From Yoonia vestfoldensis SKA53 (GTDB lineage Bacteria > Pseudomonadota > Alphaproteobacteria > Rhodobacterales > Rhodobacteraceae), in NCBI RefSeq assembly GCF_000152785.1, contig NZ_CH672414.1, forward strand, positions 2,338,443 to 2,402,442: DNA of 64,000 nt. The letters run 5' to 3'. Position 1 is the first letter of the stretch; each line of letters begins with the position of its first letter. A model generated the notes under the pieces. That model was not told the origin of the DNA. It was given only the letters and a program-made list of their open reading frames with translations, and searched no databases. The position numbers were made by a program, and so were the translations under genes. Positions 30,099 through 39,381 of the stretch are shown here, one piece after another.

Positions 30099-31979
30099 TC
30101 AGGTCCCAGTCGCTGCCAGCGCATGTCGCTTGATTGCGCCAATCAACAGCATCAGTGCGGCTGGCGTCATCCCTTCTATCCGGCCCGCCTGCGCAATGGA
30201 GACTGGCCGGGTTTTTTGCAGCTTGGTGACCAGTTCTGTCGATAACCCGCGCACACCCAGATAATCGAGGCCGTCCGGGATCAACTGCGCCTCGTCCCGC
30301 TCCAAGGCTGAAACGTCCCTTTCCTGGCGCAAAATGTAATGCGCATAAAGCGCATCTTTCTTGACCTGCTCCTGTATCTCCGGCGCAATATCTGATGTTT
30401 CTGGCGAAATTTGCATAAGTTGTGCAAAGCCAAAGTCCGCTAGCGCCAAAGCTTCCAATGCAGTTTTGCGTGGACCATCGGGATTCAGCTGAGCGCCAGC
30501 TGCAGTAATATCGCGTGCGGACAGATAGATTTTTCCGAGCCGTGACTTTGCATCGGTAATCTTATCCATCTTGGCGCTGAACACTGACCACCGTAGCTCA
30601 CTAATACAACCGATTGCGCGTCCGCGCGCTGTCAGGCGTTGATCCGCATTATCCGCACGCAGCGACAGCCGGAATTCTGCCCGTGAGGTGAACATGCGGT
30701 AAGGTTCCGATACACCGCGAGTGATCAAATCATCAATCATCACGCCGATATAAGATTCCCGCCTGCTGAACAGAACGGGCTCTTTATCAAGAGCCGCCGC
30801 GGCGGCATTCAGCCCTGAAACCAGTCCTTGTGCTGCAGCTTCCTCATATCCTGTCGTGCCGTTAATCTGCCCGGCAAGGTACAACCCCGGCACATCACGT
30901 AATTCCAACGTTGGCCGTAGGGCGCGTGGATCGACATAATCGTATTCTATGGCGTAGCCTGGCTGCAAGATGGTGGCGTTTTCTAGCCCATGGATGGACC
31001 TGACATAATCCAGCTGCACATCTTCGGGCAGTGATGTCGATATCCCGTTCGGATAAATTGTGTGATCGTTCAAGCCTTCGGGTTCCAGAAAGATCTGATG
31101 CGATGTTTTGTCGGCAAAACGCACAACTTTATCCTCGATCGAAGGACAATAGCGCGGCCCAACCCCGTCTATATGGCCGCCATACATTGCCGATCGTCCA
31201 AGGTTTGCACGAATAATATCGTGTGTTTGCTCATTCGTGTGGGTAATCCCACAATTGACCTGCTGCGCAAAGACAGATTTCGACAGAAAGGAAAACAACA
31301 CCGGATCATCGTCAGACGGCTGACTTTCCAAAATATCCCAGCGAATGGTCCGCCCGTCCAGGCGTGGTGGTGTACCCGTTTTTAACCGTCCCATCGGCAA
31401 ACCGAAGCCATCCAGCCGTTCGGCCATATGCACAGACGGATCATCACCCATACGCCCACCGGGGCGGGACACCTCACCGATGTGAATAACGCCACGCAGA
31501 AAGGTGCCCGTCGTCAGGATGACGTTTTTTGATGTGACCATCTGGCCGTCGCGTAGATAAATACCGGCGACGCGGTCTCCGTCCATCACCAAATCAGTGG
31601 CTTCACCTTCCAGAATTGTCAGATTGGGTTGCGCGGCCAGCACCGCCTGCATCGTGTCACGATAAATCGCCCGATCCGTTTGCGCCCGCGGTCCCTGAAC
31701 GGCGGGGCCCTTTTTTCGGTTCAGCAAGCGGAACTGAATCCCCGCCCGATCAGCAACCTGGCCCATCGCGCCATCAAGCGCATCAATCTCACGGACAAGA
31801 TGACCCTTGCCCAATCCACCGATTGCAGGGTTGCAAGACATGACGCCAATTGACCGACGCGTCAATGTGACCAGCACCGTCCGTGCACCCATGCGCGCAG
31901 CGGCATGTGCAGCTTCGCTACCCGCATGGCCACCACCGATAACGATGACGTCATAGTCATAATGTTTCACGTGAAACAC
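30099..31979 (-). CDS. mnmG: tRNA uridine 5-carboxymethylaminomethyl modification enzyme MnmG
   Basis: The 626-residue FAD protein begins with a dinucleotide-binding motif [22 protein letters not shown]. MnmG-specific motifs include [29 protein letters not shown] and [13 protein letters not shown]. With MnmE it modifies wobble uridines of several tRNAs. It starts with GTG within the second parS palindrome, giving the N-terminus MFHVKH. It is between mnmE and rsmG in the origin block. Confidence 0.96.
   Translation of the reverse strand: MFHVKHYDYDVIVIGGGHAGSEAAHAAARMGARTVLVTLTRRSIGVMSCNPAIGGLGKGHLVREIDALDGAMGQVADRAGIQFRLLNRKKGPAVQGPRAQTDRAIYRDTMQAVLAAQPNLTILEGEATDLVMDGDRVAGIYLRDGQMVTSKNVILTTGTFLRGVIHIGEVSRPGGRMGDDPSVHMAERLDGFGLPMGRLKTGTPPRLDGRTIRWDILESQPSDDDPVLFSFLSKSVFAQQVNCGITHTNEQTHDIIRANLGRSAMYGGHIDGVGPRYCPSIEDKVVRFADKTSHQIFLEPEGLNDHTIYPNGISTSLPEDVQLDYVRSIHGLENATILQPGYAIEYDYVDPRALRPTLELRDVPGLYLAGQINGTTGYEEAAAQGLVSGLNAAAAALDKEPVLFSRRESYIGVMIDDLITRGVSEPYRMFTSRAEFRLSLRADNADQRLTARGRAIGCISELRWSVFSAKMDKITDAKSRLGKIYLSARDITAAGAQLNPDGPRKTALEALALADFGFAQLMQISPETSDIAPEIQEQVKKDALYAHYILRQERDVSALERDEAQLIPDGLDYLGVRGLSTELVTKLQKTRPVSIAQAGRIEGMTPAALMLLIGAIKRHALAATGT
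31963..31978. other. parS centromere site 2 (at the mnmG start)
   Basis: A second perfect copy of TGTTTCACGTGAAACA. On the minus strand it overlaps all but the first base of the GTG start codon of mnmG and encodes its first residues. It lies 1.9 kb from site 1 and about 3.2 kb from the oriC candidate. Confidence 0.9.
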
Positions 31980-31982
31980 TCC

Positions 31983-33263
31983 TCATTTGCCGATGCAAAA
32001 ACTGGAAAATATCTCGTCCAGCACCTGTTCTACATCAACGCGGCCGACAAGGCTATCCACTGCGCGGATGGCTGTCCGCAGATCCTCGGCGATCAGGTCC
32101 AGCATACCGTCTTCGGCATCCAGCCACGCCCCGGCATCATCCAGTGATGTCACAGCGCGGAGCAAGGCGACCCGATGCCGCTCCCGCATCGCCAACCCAA
32201 CGGACGCAACACGCCTGCCCAATTCCCCTGAAATCAGTGCAATCAGCGCCTCAACACCCATCCCCGACAGCCCGGAAACGGCAAGCCCACCACCGGCCCC
32301 TGTATCGGCCTTAGCCCGAACATAGATATCGCCCGCCGCCAGATCATGTGATGGCACCGGCGCATCCAGCAGCATATGAACGCGCATATCTGCCTGTTCC
32401 GCACGCGCACGCGCACGCGCAACGCCCAAGCTTTCAACAAGGTCATCAGTGTCCCGCAGGCCCGCCGTATCCAGCAGCGTCACAGGGATACCGTCAAGAT
32501 CCAGGCGCACCTCGATCACATCACGCGTTGTGCCGGCAATTTCGGATGTGATTGCCACATCACGCCGTGCCAACCGGTTCATCAGGGTAGATTTTCCAAC
32601 ATTCGGCGCCCCGACAATCGCCACCTCAAACCCGTCGCGCAACCGCTCAGCCATGCGTACACCGGCAGCCTCGCGGGCCATCTCGCTGCGCACAGCCTGC
32701 AACAAGTCGCGCACTTCCGGCACGACGTCGACCGGCACATCCTCGTCTACAAAATCAATCGTTGCCTCAAGCAACGCCGCCGCACGGATCAATCTTTTCC
32801 GCCAGCTATCGGCAATCTCGCCCAAAGCTCCGGAAAATACGCGTACAGCTTGTCTTCGCTGGCTTTCCGTTTCAGCGTCAATGAGATCGGCCAACCCTTC
32901 AACTTGCGCAAGATCCAGCCGTCCATTTGTCAGCGCGCGGCGCGTAAATTCACCAGCCTCTGCAGGTCGCATCGCCGGATCATCGCCAAGAATACGCAGC
33001 ACAGCCGAAACAACGGCAGGACTGCCATGCAAATGCAGCTCAACCACGTCTTCACCGGTAAAGCTTTTGCCATCCGCAAACCGTAGCACGAGCGCTTCGT
33101 CAACCAGATCACCTGCACGGTCGCGCAAAGCACGCAATCCGCGCGCCACCGGCACGTCTCCCATCAACCTCGCGGTAGATGCAAACGCCTCTGGTCCGGA
33201 AATGCGTATAACTGCAACGCCTGCCCGTCCCCGGGCAGTGGCAAGTGCAAAAATCGTATCCAT
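31983..33263 (-). CDS. mnmE: tRNA modification GTPase MnmE
   Basis: The 426-residue protein has the MnmE N-terminal tetrahydrofolate-binding domain ([25 protein letters not shown]), a central G domain with [23 protein letters not shown] and [10 protein letters not shown], and ends with the catalytic CIGK motif (FSSFCIGK). It works with MnmG in tRNA wobble modification. It is three bases upstream of mnmG. Confidence 0.96.
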   Translation of the reverse strand: MDTIFALATARGRAGVAVIRISGPEAFASTARLMGDVPVARGLRALRDRAGDLVDEALVLRFADGKSFTGEDVVELHLHGSPAVVSAVLRILGDDPAMRPAEAGEFTRRALTNGRLDLAQVEGLADLIDAETESQRRQAVRVFSGALGEIADSWRKRLIRAAALLEATIDFVDEDVPVDVVPEVRDLLQAVRSEMAREAAGVRMAERLRDGFEVAIVGAPNVGKSTLMNRLARRDVAITSEIAGTTRDVIEVRLDLDGIPVTLLDTAGLRDTDDLVESLGVARARARAEQADMRVHMLLDAPVPSHDLAAGDIYVRAKADTGAGGGLAVSGLSGMGVEALIALISGELGRRVASVGLAMRERHRVALLRAVTSLDDAGAWLDAEDGMLDLIAEDLRTAIRAVDSLVGRVDVEQVLDEIFSSFCIGK

Positions 33264-33293
33264 ATCTCTAACTCATTGTCTTAAAACAATAAG

Positions 33294-34565
33294 TTAAGTG
33301 TTCATCGAGTCAAAAAAGTCTGAATTCGTCTTTGTCTGCTTCAACTTCCCGATCAGGAATTCGATCGCATCTGTTGTCCCCATCGGGTTCAGAATACGGC
33401 GCAGCACATAGGTCTTGGCAAGGTCTGATTTCTCGACCAGCAATTCCTCTTTCCGCGTCCCGGACTTCAGAATATCCATCGCTGGGAACACGCGCTTATC
33501 AGCAACCTTGCGGTCCAGAACAATCTCGCTGTTGCCAGTGCCTTTGAACTCTTCAAAAATCACTTCGTCCATCCGGCTGCCAGTATCAATCAGCGCCGTT
33601 GCGATGATGGTCAGCGAACCGCCTTCTTCGATGTTGCGTGCCGCACCAAAGAACCGCTTGGGCCGCTGCAATGCATTTGCATCCACGCCACCCGTCAGCA
33701 CCTTACCAGACGACGGCACTGTCGTGTTGAACGCGCGACCCAGCCGTGTGATCGAATCCAGCAGGATCACCACATCACGCTTGTGCTCTACCAACCGTTT
33801 GGCCTTCTCGATCACCATTTCAGCCACAGCAACGTGGCGCGTCGCTGGTTCATCGAACGTCGACGACACGACCTCACCCTTCACCGACCGCTGCATATCG
33901 GTCACCTCTTCAGGCCGCTCATCGATCAGCAAAACGATCAGGTAACATTCCGGGTGATTTTTCTCGATCGAATTGGCGATGTTTTGCAACAGCACCGTCT
34001 TGCCTGTCCGCGGTGGTGCAACAATCAACGATCGCTGTCCTTTCCCGATCGGCGCAACTAGGTCGATGATCCGCGCAGACCTGTCCTTGACCGTCGGATC
34101 AGCAATTTCCATCGTCAACCGTTCTTCGGGGTACAATGGGGTCAAGTTATCAAACGCAACTTTGTGACGCGCCCGTTCCGGATCTTCAAAATTGATCCGC
34201 TCGACCGATGTCAAAGCGAAATACCGCTCATTATCGTTCGGTTCCTTCATCACGCCTTCCACCGTATCACCGGTTCGCAGCGAATACTGCCGGATCATAT
34301 CAGGCGAAACATAGATATCATCCGGTCCTGGTAGGTAATTCGCCTCTGGCGAGCGCAGAAAACCAAATCCGTCCTGCAAGACTTCCAGCACACCATCACC
34401 GCCGATAACCCATTCGTCATCCGCACGTTCTTTTAGGATTGCGAACATCATGTCGCCCTTGCGCATGGTCGAGGCGTTCTCAATCTCCAGCTCTTCTGCC
34501 ATCGACAAAAGGTCTTTCGGGCTCTGGGCCTTCAGATCGGCAAGGTTCAAACGGTCTTGTTGCAT
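33294..34565 (-). CDS. rho: Transcription termination factor Rho
   Basis: The 423-residue protein shows the N-terminal [21 protein letters not shown] helical bundle, the cold-shock-like RNA-binding domain with [23 protein letters not shown], and the hexameric ATPase with [25 protein letters not shown] and SITRLGRA. Start at ATG 34565 matches the family; upstream ATG/TTG at 34586/34589 add eight residues. Confidence 0.96.
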   Translation of the reverse strand: MQQDRLNLADLKAQSPKDLLSMAEELEIENASTMRKGDMMFAILKERADDEWVIGGDGVLEVLQDGFGFLRSPEANYLPGPDDIYVSPDMIRQYSLRTGDTVEGVMKEPNDNERYFALTSVERINFEDPERARHKVAFDNLTPLYPEERLTMEIADPTVKDRSARIIDLVAPIGKGQRSLIVAPPRTGKTVLLQNIANSIEKNHPECYLIVLLIDERPEEVTDMQRSVKGEVVSSTFDEPATRHVAVAEMVIEKAKRLVEHKRDVVILLDSITRLGRAFNTTVPSSGKVLTGGVDANALQRPKRFFGAARNIEEGGSLTIIATALIDTGSRMDEVIFEEFKGTGNSEIVLDRKVADKRVFPAMDILKSGTRKEELLVEKSDLAKTYVLRRILNPMGTTDAIEFLIGKLKQTKTNSDFFDSMNT

Positions 34566-34681
34566 GCGAAAATCCAGTGCTGGCATCAAAACCAGCGAGA
34601 GAGGGACGGAAGGGGAAATTAATGACCCGGACGGATCACAAGCATCTGGTAATAGCGGATGCCTGCAGAGTCAACGTGCCT

Positions 34682-35131
34682 TCAAAATGGTCGCACGATC
34701 ACAGCCGTCACGATCACGACCATCAAAACCGTCGGCACCTCATTGAACAACCGATACGTCCGTCCAGAGCGTGTGTTTTGCCCTGCAGCAAATTCCTTGC
34801 GGCGCTTTGCCATCCAGCCATGCGCCGCCGTCATCGCCAGTACAGAAACAATCTTGATCCATGACCAAGCAGCACCCCAATCGAAGACGCCCATGGACAG
34901 CAGCACAAGCCCTGCCAGCCACGCTACGATCATCGCCGGATTCATGATCAACCGTAGCAGCTTTTCTTCCATGATCTGAAAGGTCTGATCAAGCTCTGAT
35001 CCCACCGCTGACCTCTCAGCATGATAAACAAAAAGCCGAGGTAGATAGAATAAACCAGCCATCCAGGCGATCACAGCCATGATGTGCAGCGCTTTGATCC
35101 AAGGATACAGGCTGAAATACAGGTCGGGCAT
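34682..35131 (-). CDS. hemJ: Protoporphyrinogen IX oxidase HemJ
   Basis: This 149-residue integral membrane protein has four hydrophobic helices and the HemJ/UPF0093 signature IKALHIMAVIAWMAGLFYLPRLFVYH, with the conserved His16 and later LRLIMNPAMI and WIKI. HemJ oxidises protoporphyrinogen IX to protoporphyrin IX, the substrate shared by ferrochelatase and magnesium chelatase. It is the first leftward gene of the origin block and adjoins the oriC candidate. Confidence 0.92.
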   Translation of the reverse strand: MPDLYFSLYPWIKALHIMAVIAWMAGLFYLPRLFVYHAERSAVGSELDQTFQIMEEKLLRLIMNPAMIVAWLAGLVLLSMGVFDWGAAWSWIKIVSVLAMTAAHGWMAKRRKEFAAGQNTRSGRTYRLFNEVPTVLMVVIVTAVIVRPF

Positions 35132-35290
35132 CGGATACTCGCTTTGACTGGGTCAGACCTCTTAAATAATTATATAGATAGAAAGAAAAGATGATGTTGA
35201 ATTTAGTGCATCATTTTCCTGTGGTTTCTTTTTTCATCCGCAGACTTATCAACAGCACCACACGCCTGAAAATAAACATCGCTGATAATC

Positions 35291-35308
35291 CATATTTAAA
35301 AAAATATG
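35291..35308. repeat. AT-only inverted repeat in oriC candidate
   Basis: CATATTT and AAATATG are separated by AAAA. This is the most AT-rich spot in the region and a plausible place for initial duplex unwinding. Confidence 0.5.
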
Positions 35309-35309
35309 T

Positions 35310-35329
35310 TCGTAACCAGCATGTTACGA
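35310..35329. repeat. Inverted repeat TCGTAAC-N6-GTTACGA in oriC candidate
   Basis: Seven-base perfect arms separated by six bases, directly after the AT-rich repeat. It could be a protein-binding site of the origin; no known factor is recognised. Confidence 0.5.
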
Positions 35330-35396
35330 GACTTTTTTCGCCGCGCTATCAAACTAACATGTGCCTTGACAGCTGCTCACTCAACGATTCGTCCAC

Positions 35397-35436
35397 AGCC
35401 AGTACTTATACTTTCCCACGGTGGAAAAGACTGGCT
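35397..35436. repeat. Long imperfect hairpin in oriC candidate
   Basis: Outer arms AGCCAGT and ACTGGCT enclose an inner near-palindrome CTTTCCCACGGTGGAAAAG. Together they could form a two-step hairpin of about 40 bases between the AT-rich half and the DnaA box near maf. Confidence 0.45.
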
Positions 35437-35532
35437 GGTCGCGCGAACAAGCCTAGGTTCTTCCACAGCCTGGCGGTAACAGGGTTTTCAAGCTCGGCTT
35501 CCGGCCCCATTGTGACCACGTTTTCCATCGGG

Positions 35533-35541
35533 TTATCCACA
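35533..35541 (+). other. Perfect DnaA box overlapping the maf start codon
   Basis: TTATCCACA matches the strong DnaA-box consensus; its last base is the A of the maf ATG. It is the only perfect match I see in the candidate origin. Confidence 0.65.
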
Positions 35542-36140
35542 TGCAAGACAAGATTATCCTCGCGTCCGGTTCAGCGATCCGTGCAGAACTACTCCGTAAA
35601 GCCGATGTTGCCTTCACAGTGCAGATCGCACGGATAGACGAAGACGCTGTGCGCGCATCCTTGCAAGCTGACAACGCGTCACCGCGCGACATCGCGGATA
35701 CTTTGGCTGAACTCAAGGCGCAAAAGGTGGCCTCGAAACACCCTGATACGCTGGTTATCGGGTGTGACCAGATCCTTGCTCTTGATCAGGATATTCTAAC
35801 TAAGCCGGACACAAAGGCCCAAGCATTGGATCAGCTACGCACGTTGCGCGGGCGCAAGCATCAGCTGCTCTCAGCCGCTGTTATCTATGGCGATGGCAAG
35901 CCGCTTTGGCGTCACGTCGGGACCGTGCGCCTTCACATGCGTGACGCCTCCGATGACTATCTCGCCGCCTATGTCGACCGAAACTGGGACAGTATCCGGC
36001 ATGCTGTCGGTTCCTATAAGCTCGAAGAAGAAGGCGTGCGTCTTTTTACACGCATCGAAGGAGATTATTTCAATGTTCTTGGCCTGCCTTTGCTTGAACT
36101 CTTGTCATATCTGACGCTTCGCGGAACATTGCAGACATGA
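35541..36140 (+). CDS. maf: Maf-like nucleoside triphosphate pyrophosphatase
   Basis: The 199-residue protein starts with ILASGSAIRAELLRKADV, close to the Maf signature (LASxSxxRxxLL), and has DTLVIGCDQIL and VGSYKLEEEGVRLF. Maf proteins hydrolyse dTTP, UTP or modified nucleotides. It overlaps aroE by four bases and begins the rightward maf-aroE-coaE-dnaQ unit beside the origin. Confidence 0.93.
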   Translation: MQDKIILASGSAIRAELLRKADVAFTVQIARIDEDAVRASLQADNASPRDIADTLAELKAQKVASKHPDTLVIGCDQILALDQDILTKPDTKAQALDQLRTLRGRKHQLLSAAVIYGDGKPLWRHVGTVRLHMRDASDDYLAAYVDRNWDSIRHAVGSYKLEEEGVRLFTRIEGDYFNVLGLPLLELLSYLTLRGTLQT

Positions 36141-36964
36141 CAGATTTTCCCCGCGCCGGTGTGATCGGCAACCCGATCAGCCATTCCCTCTCGCCTAAGC
36201 TGCACGGCCATTGGCTGCGGCGCTACGGTATCAACGGCAGCTACGATGCCCTGCAGGTCACTGAAGATGGCTTAGAGCGTACGCTACGGTCTCTGCCGGC
36301 CCAAGGTTATGTCGGCGTGAACGTCACACTCCCCCACAAAGTTGCGGTCTTGCAGATCGCTGACCAATTGACTGACCGTGCCACGCTGATCGGTGCCGCA
36401 AATACATTGACTTTCAAAGATGACGGAAGAATTTTTGCAGATAATACAGATGGTTACGGGTTTCTAGAAAACCTGCGTCAAGGTGCGCCCGGCTGGGATG
36501 CCAAGACCGGACCGGCAGTTGTCTTTGGCGCCGGTGGCGCCGCCCGTGCCGTGCTCGTTTCCCTGATCGAGGCTGGCGTGCCCGAAATCATCCTTACCAA
36601 CCGTACCCGCCCAAAGGCTGAATCCCTGCGCGCCGATTTTGGTGCGCGGATCAGGATTGTCGATTGGGTACAGGCAGGCTCTGTCCTGTCTGATGCCGCC
36701 ACGGTGGTGAACACGACCTCGCTTGGGATGAAGGGTGGGCAGGAATTCCGCGTGCCGCTGGATGGTTTGCGCTCCGGCACCGTTGTCACCGATATCGTTT
36801 ATACGCCGCTGCGCACCAAATTCCTTGATGCCGCCGCTGAAAAAGGCTGCGTGACTGTAGACGGTCTGGGCATGTTGTTGCATCAGGGCGTGCCCGGGTT
36901 TGAACGCTGGTTCGGCAAACGGCCAGAGGTGGATGACGACTTGCGTCGTGTCGTCCTGTCATGA
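36137..36964 (+). CDS. aroE: Shikimate dehydrogenase
   Basis: The 275-residue enzyme has the substrate motif GNPISHSLSPKLHGHWL, NVTLPHKVAV with the catalytic lysine, the NADP loop VFGAGGAARAVLVSL and the C-terminal DGLGMLLHQG. It reduces 3-dehydroshikimate in aromatic amino acid synthesis. It overlaps maf and coaE by four bases each. Confidence 0.96.
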   Translation: MTDFPRAGVIGNPISHSLSPKLHGHWLRRYGINGSYDALQVTEDGLERTLRSLPAQGYVGVNVTLPHKVAVLQIADQLTDRATLIGAANTLTFKDDGRIFADNTDGYGFLENLRQGAPGWDAKTGPAVVFGAGGAARAVLVSLIEAGVPEIILTNRTRPKAESLRADFGARIRIVDWVQAGSVLSDAATVVNTTSLGMKGGQEFRVPLDGLRSGTVVTDIVYTPLRTKFLDAAAEKGCVTVDGLGMLLHQGVPGFERWFGKRPEVDDDLRRVVLS

Positions 36965-37539
36965 CGCATCACCTTGGCCTGACAGGGTCGATCGGCATGG
37001 GCAAATCCACGACAGCCCAGATGTTCCGCGATGCTGCTGTGCCGGTCTGGGATGCTGACGCTAGCGTGCATACACTATACGCAAAGGGCGGCGCAGCTGT
37101 TCCCCTTCTTGGCGCTGTCTTTCCTGATGCCATCATTGATGGTGCAGTGTCACGCGATAAACTAAAACACATTATTGCGAATAATCCTTCAGGATTGGCT
37201 AAAATAGAACATATTGTCCATCCGTTGGTCGCGGCAGACCGGCGCGCCTTTGTGGCAAATCACGATGCCCCGCTTTTGGTTTTCGACATTCCATTGCTGT
37301 TCGAAACAGGTGCGGATAGCTGGCTGTCCTCTGTTCTTGTCGTGACTGTGCCGCCCGCGGTGCAGCGCGACCGTGTGCTGGCCCGTCCGGGCATGACGCC
37401 ACAGCATCTTGACCAGATCCTGCAACGCCAGATGCCCGATGCTGAAAAACGCGCCCGCGCCGATCACGTGATCGAGACGCTGACGCTGGACGGCACCCGC
37501 GTCGCCGTGCAAGAACTGATCGGCAAGCTGACGGGATAA
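36961..37539 (+). CDS. coaE: Dephospho-CoA kinase
   Basis: The 192-residue protein has the P-loop GLTGSIGMGKSTTAQMF at the N-terminus, DADASVH and the LVFDIPLLFETG motif with the catalytic region. It performs the last step of coenzyme A synthesis. Overlaps aroE by four bases and is three bases from dnaQ. Confidence 0.96.
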   Translation: MTHHLGLTGSIGMGKSTTAQMFRDAAVPVWDADASVHTLYAKGGAAVPLLGAVFPDAIIDGAVSRDKLKHIIANNPSGLAKIEHIVHPLVAADRRAFVANHDAPLLVFDIPLLFETGADSWLSSVLVVTVPPAVQRDRVLARPGMTPQHLDQILQRQMPDAEKRARADHVIETLTLDGTRVAVQELIGKLTG

Positions 37540-37542
37540 GAC

Positions 37543-38229
37543 ATGCGCGAAATCGTTCTCGACACCGAAACCACCGGCTTTGAACCCAGCGAAGGCGACC
37601 GCATCGTTGAAATCGGCGCTGTCGAACTGATCGGCCATATGCCCACGGGCAGGACCTATCACCAATATATCAACCCCCAGCGGACCATGCCTGCCGAAGC
37701 CTTTGCCGTGCATGGCTTGGGTGATGATTTTCTGGCCGATAAACCGTTGTTCAAGGATATCGCCGACGATTTTCTGACCTTCATCGGTGATGCGAAACTG
37801 GTTATCCACAACGCCGCCTTTGATATGAAATTCCTGAATGCCGAACTTGGTTGGCTCCATAAACCTGCCTTGCCGATGAATCGCGCAGTTGACACCCTGA
37901 TGATCGCGCGGCGCAAGTTTCCGGGCTCGCCTGCGTCGCTTGATGCGCTGTGCCGCCGCTTTGGCATCGACAATGCAGCGCGGACCCTGCACGGCGCATT
38001 GCTCGACAGTGAAATTTTGGCAGAGGTTTATCTGGAACTGATTGGTGGCCGTCAGCCCGATTTCGCGCTGGCCCAAGGCAGCGCAGATAGCACGCAAAAA
38101 AATGGGGCTGCATGGCGCGCGGGTCCGCGTCCCGCACCCTTGGCATCGCGCCTAACAGCCGAAGAAACCGCCGCCCATACCGCCTTTGTCAATGCGATGG
38201 GCGACGACGCAGTCTGGAAACGCGCTTAG
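37543..38229 (+). CDS. dnaQ: DNA polymerase III epsilon subunit (3'-5' exonuclease)
   Basis: The 228-residue protein has Exo I motif VLDTETTGFEPSEGDRIVEIGAVEL at the N-terminus, Exo II NAAFDMKFLNAEL and Exo III with HGALLDSEILAEVYLEL. It proofreads replication as part of the pol III core. It converges with secB, the two stop codons overlapping by four bases. Confidence 0.95.
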   Translation: MREIVLDTETTGFEPSEGDRIVEIGAVELIGHMPTGRTYHQYINPQRTMPAEAFAVHGLGDDFLADKPLFKDIADDFLTFIGDAKLVIHNAAFDMKFLNAELGWLHKPALPMNRAVDTLMIARRKFPGSPASLDALCRRFGIDNAARTLHGALLDSEILAEVYLELIGGRQPDFALAQGSADSTQKNGAAWRAGPRPAPLASRLTAEETAAHTAFVNAMGDDAVWKRA

Positions 38230-38732
38230 TTGACGACCTTCTTGTCGGCCTCGGCACGACGGGCCAATTCGGAACGGTAAAGCGCAAGGAAATCAATGGT
38301 TTCGAGGTTCAGCGCAGGGAAACCGCCGTCGCGGGTCACGTCGCTGACAATCCGGCGCAGGAACGGAAAGGTGATGCGCGGGCATTCGATCAGCAGATAG
38401 GGATGCATCTGTTCTTCTGGCACACCTTCGACGTGGAACACGCCGGCATATTCGATTTCCAGAACGAACAAGGGTTCGCCTGCGGCCTTTGTCTTGCTCG
38501 TGATGTTCAGCTTGGTGATCACTTCGAACTGGTGGTCCGCTGTGCGCTTGCGGGCGTCCAGATTGACCTGCACTTGCACTTCGGGCTGTGCATCACCCTT
38601 GACACCCTTTTGCGCCAGAATGTTTTCGAACGACATATCGCGGATATATTGCGCCAGAACACGGCTGCTGATCTGCTGGGGCTGGGGCGCTGCACCGGCG
38701 GCTGGCGCGGCGTTGTCGGGTGTATCAGTCAT
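38226..38732 (-). CDS. secB: Protein-export chaperone SecB
   Basis: This 168-residue acidic protein has the SecB core: YIRDMSFENILAQKG, the LNITSKTKAAGEPLFVLEIEYAGVF strands and PYLLIECPRITFPFLRRIVSDVTRDGGFP. SecB keeps preproteins unfolded for SecA. The alanine/proline-rich N-terminus is usual for alphaproteobacteria. Confidence 0.95.
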   Translation of the reverse strand: MTDTPDNAAPAAGAAPQPQQISSRVLAQYIRDMSFENILAQKGVKGDAQPEVQVQVNLDARKRTADHQFEVITKLNITSKTKAAGEPLFVLEIEYAGVFHVEGVPEEQMHPYLLIECPRITFPFLRRIVSDVTRDGGFPALNLETIDFLALYRSELARRAEADKKVVN

Positions 38733-38790
38733 GGAAACCTGCTTTGGTTGCTATTGGGTTGCCTGTTCCTAACAGCCCCTGCGCGCAGGC

Positions 38791-39270
38791 TCAATGCCGG
38801 GTCCATTTCGATGGCGGATGTGTCGGGTGTTTTTCGGGTGGAATTTCCTGAAATTCGCCGTCGATGATTGTATCATTGGGTCGCGGCGTGCCAGCGGAAT
38901 GTGGGCGCGTCTCGAATTTCGCAAACCTGATGCGTGCCTTGATCCAATGGAACGCCGCCTGCCGCACGGCAGGCACCAGCAAGGACAGCCCGATCACATC
39001 CGTGAAAAACCCTGGAGTCAGCAACAACGCCCCCGCGAACAGGATCATCGCACCATTGGCCAATGGTTCTGTCGGGTCCTTCAGATCGGAAAACGACCGT
39101 TGCAGGTTTCCCAGCTCGCGCAGCCCCTGATGGCGCACCAGATATGACCCCGCCAGCGCCGTTGCCAGCACGATCAGCAGGGTCCACCAGATCCCGATCA
39201 GGCCACCGACCTGAACGAACAGGGTAATCTCGATCATCGGGACAGCGATGAATGCAAATAATAGCCACAT
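38791..39270 (-). CDS. fxsA: FxsA family membrane protein
   Basis: The 159-residue protein has three or four hydrophobic segments and the FxsA pattern EITLFVQVGGLIGIWWTLLIVLATALAGSYLVRHQG, then LLLTPGFFTDVIGLSLLVP. In E. coli the protein affects phage T7 exclusion; the physiological role is unknown. The polar tail (DGEFQEIPPEK) probably faces the cytoplasm. It stands between secB and the divergent Tim44 gene. Confidence 0.9.
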   Translation of the reverse strand: MWLLFAFIAVPMIEITLFVQVGGLIGIWWTLLIVLATALAGSYLVRHQGLRELGNLQRSFSDLKDPTEPLANGAMILFAGALLLTPGFFTDVIGLSLLVPAVRQAAFHWIKARIRFAKFETRPHSAGTPRPNDTIIDGEFQEIPPEKHPTHPPSKWTRH

Positions 39271-39381
39271 GACGCGGGCCTTTCACAACTTGTTGGTGGT
39301 ACGGTGGACTTGACCGCACCCGTGACCTACATAAGAAGCCAAGCGGCATGTTTCCATGCTTTGTTCTGACACGAGGTCCTG

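Larger units (their letters stand above)
35132..35540. other. Candidate chromosomal replication origin (oriC)
   Basis: No gene is seen in this 409-base stretch between divergent hemJ and maf, the largest gap in the window. It is distinctly AT-rich at 35161-35330 (for example CTTAAATAATTATATAG and CATATTTAAAAAAATATG). A perfect DnaA box TTATCCACA is at 35533-35541; weaker matches are TTATCAACA (35246), TCGTCCACA (35390) and TCTTCCACA (about 35459). Inverted repeats lie at 35191-35214, 35291-35308, 35310-35329 and 35397-35436. All flanking genes are transcribed away from it. The gene order hemJ/rho | maf-aroE-coaE-dnaQ is the usual alphaproteobacterial origin neighbourhood. Confidence 0.75.

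Noticed and set aside
33264-33293. Rho-independent terminator between rho and mnmE
   Set aside because: ATTGT/ACAAT and CTTAA/TTAAG repeats are short and AT-rich with no GC stem; genes are likely cotranscribed.
35161-35310. CtrA-type TTAA-N7-TTAA sites in the origin candidate
   Set aside because: TTAA half-sites occur but none has a matching second half at seven bases.
35181-35530. Short open frames in the hemJ-maf gap
   Set aside because: They have AT-rich, irregular composition and no ribosome-binding site, and the region has origin-like features.
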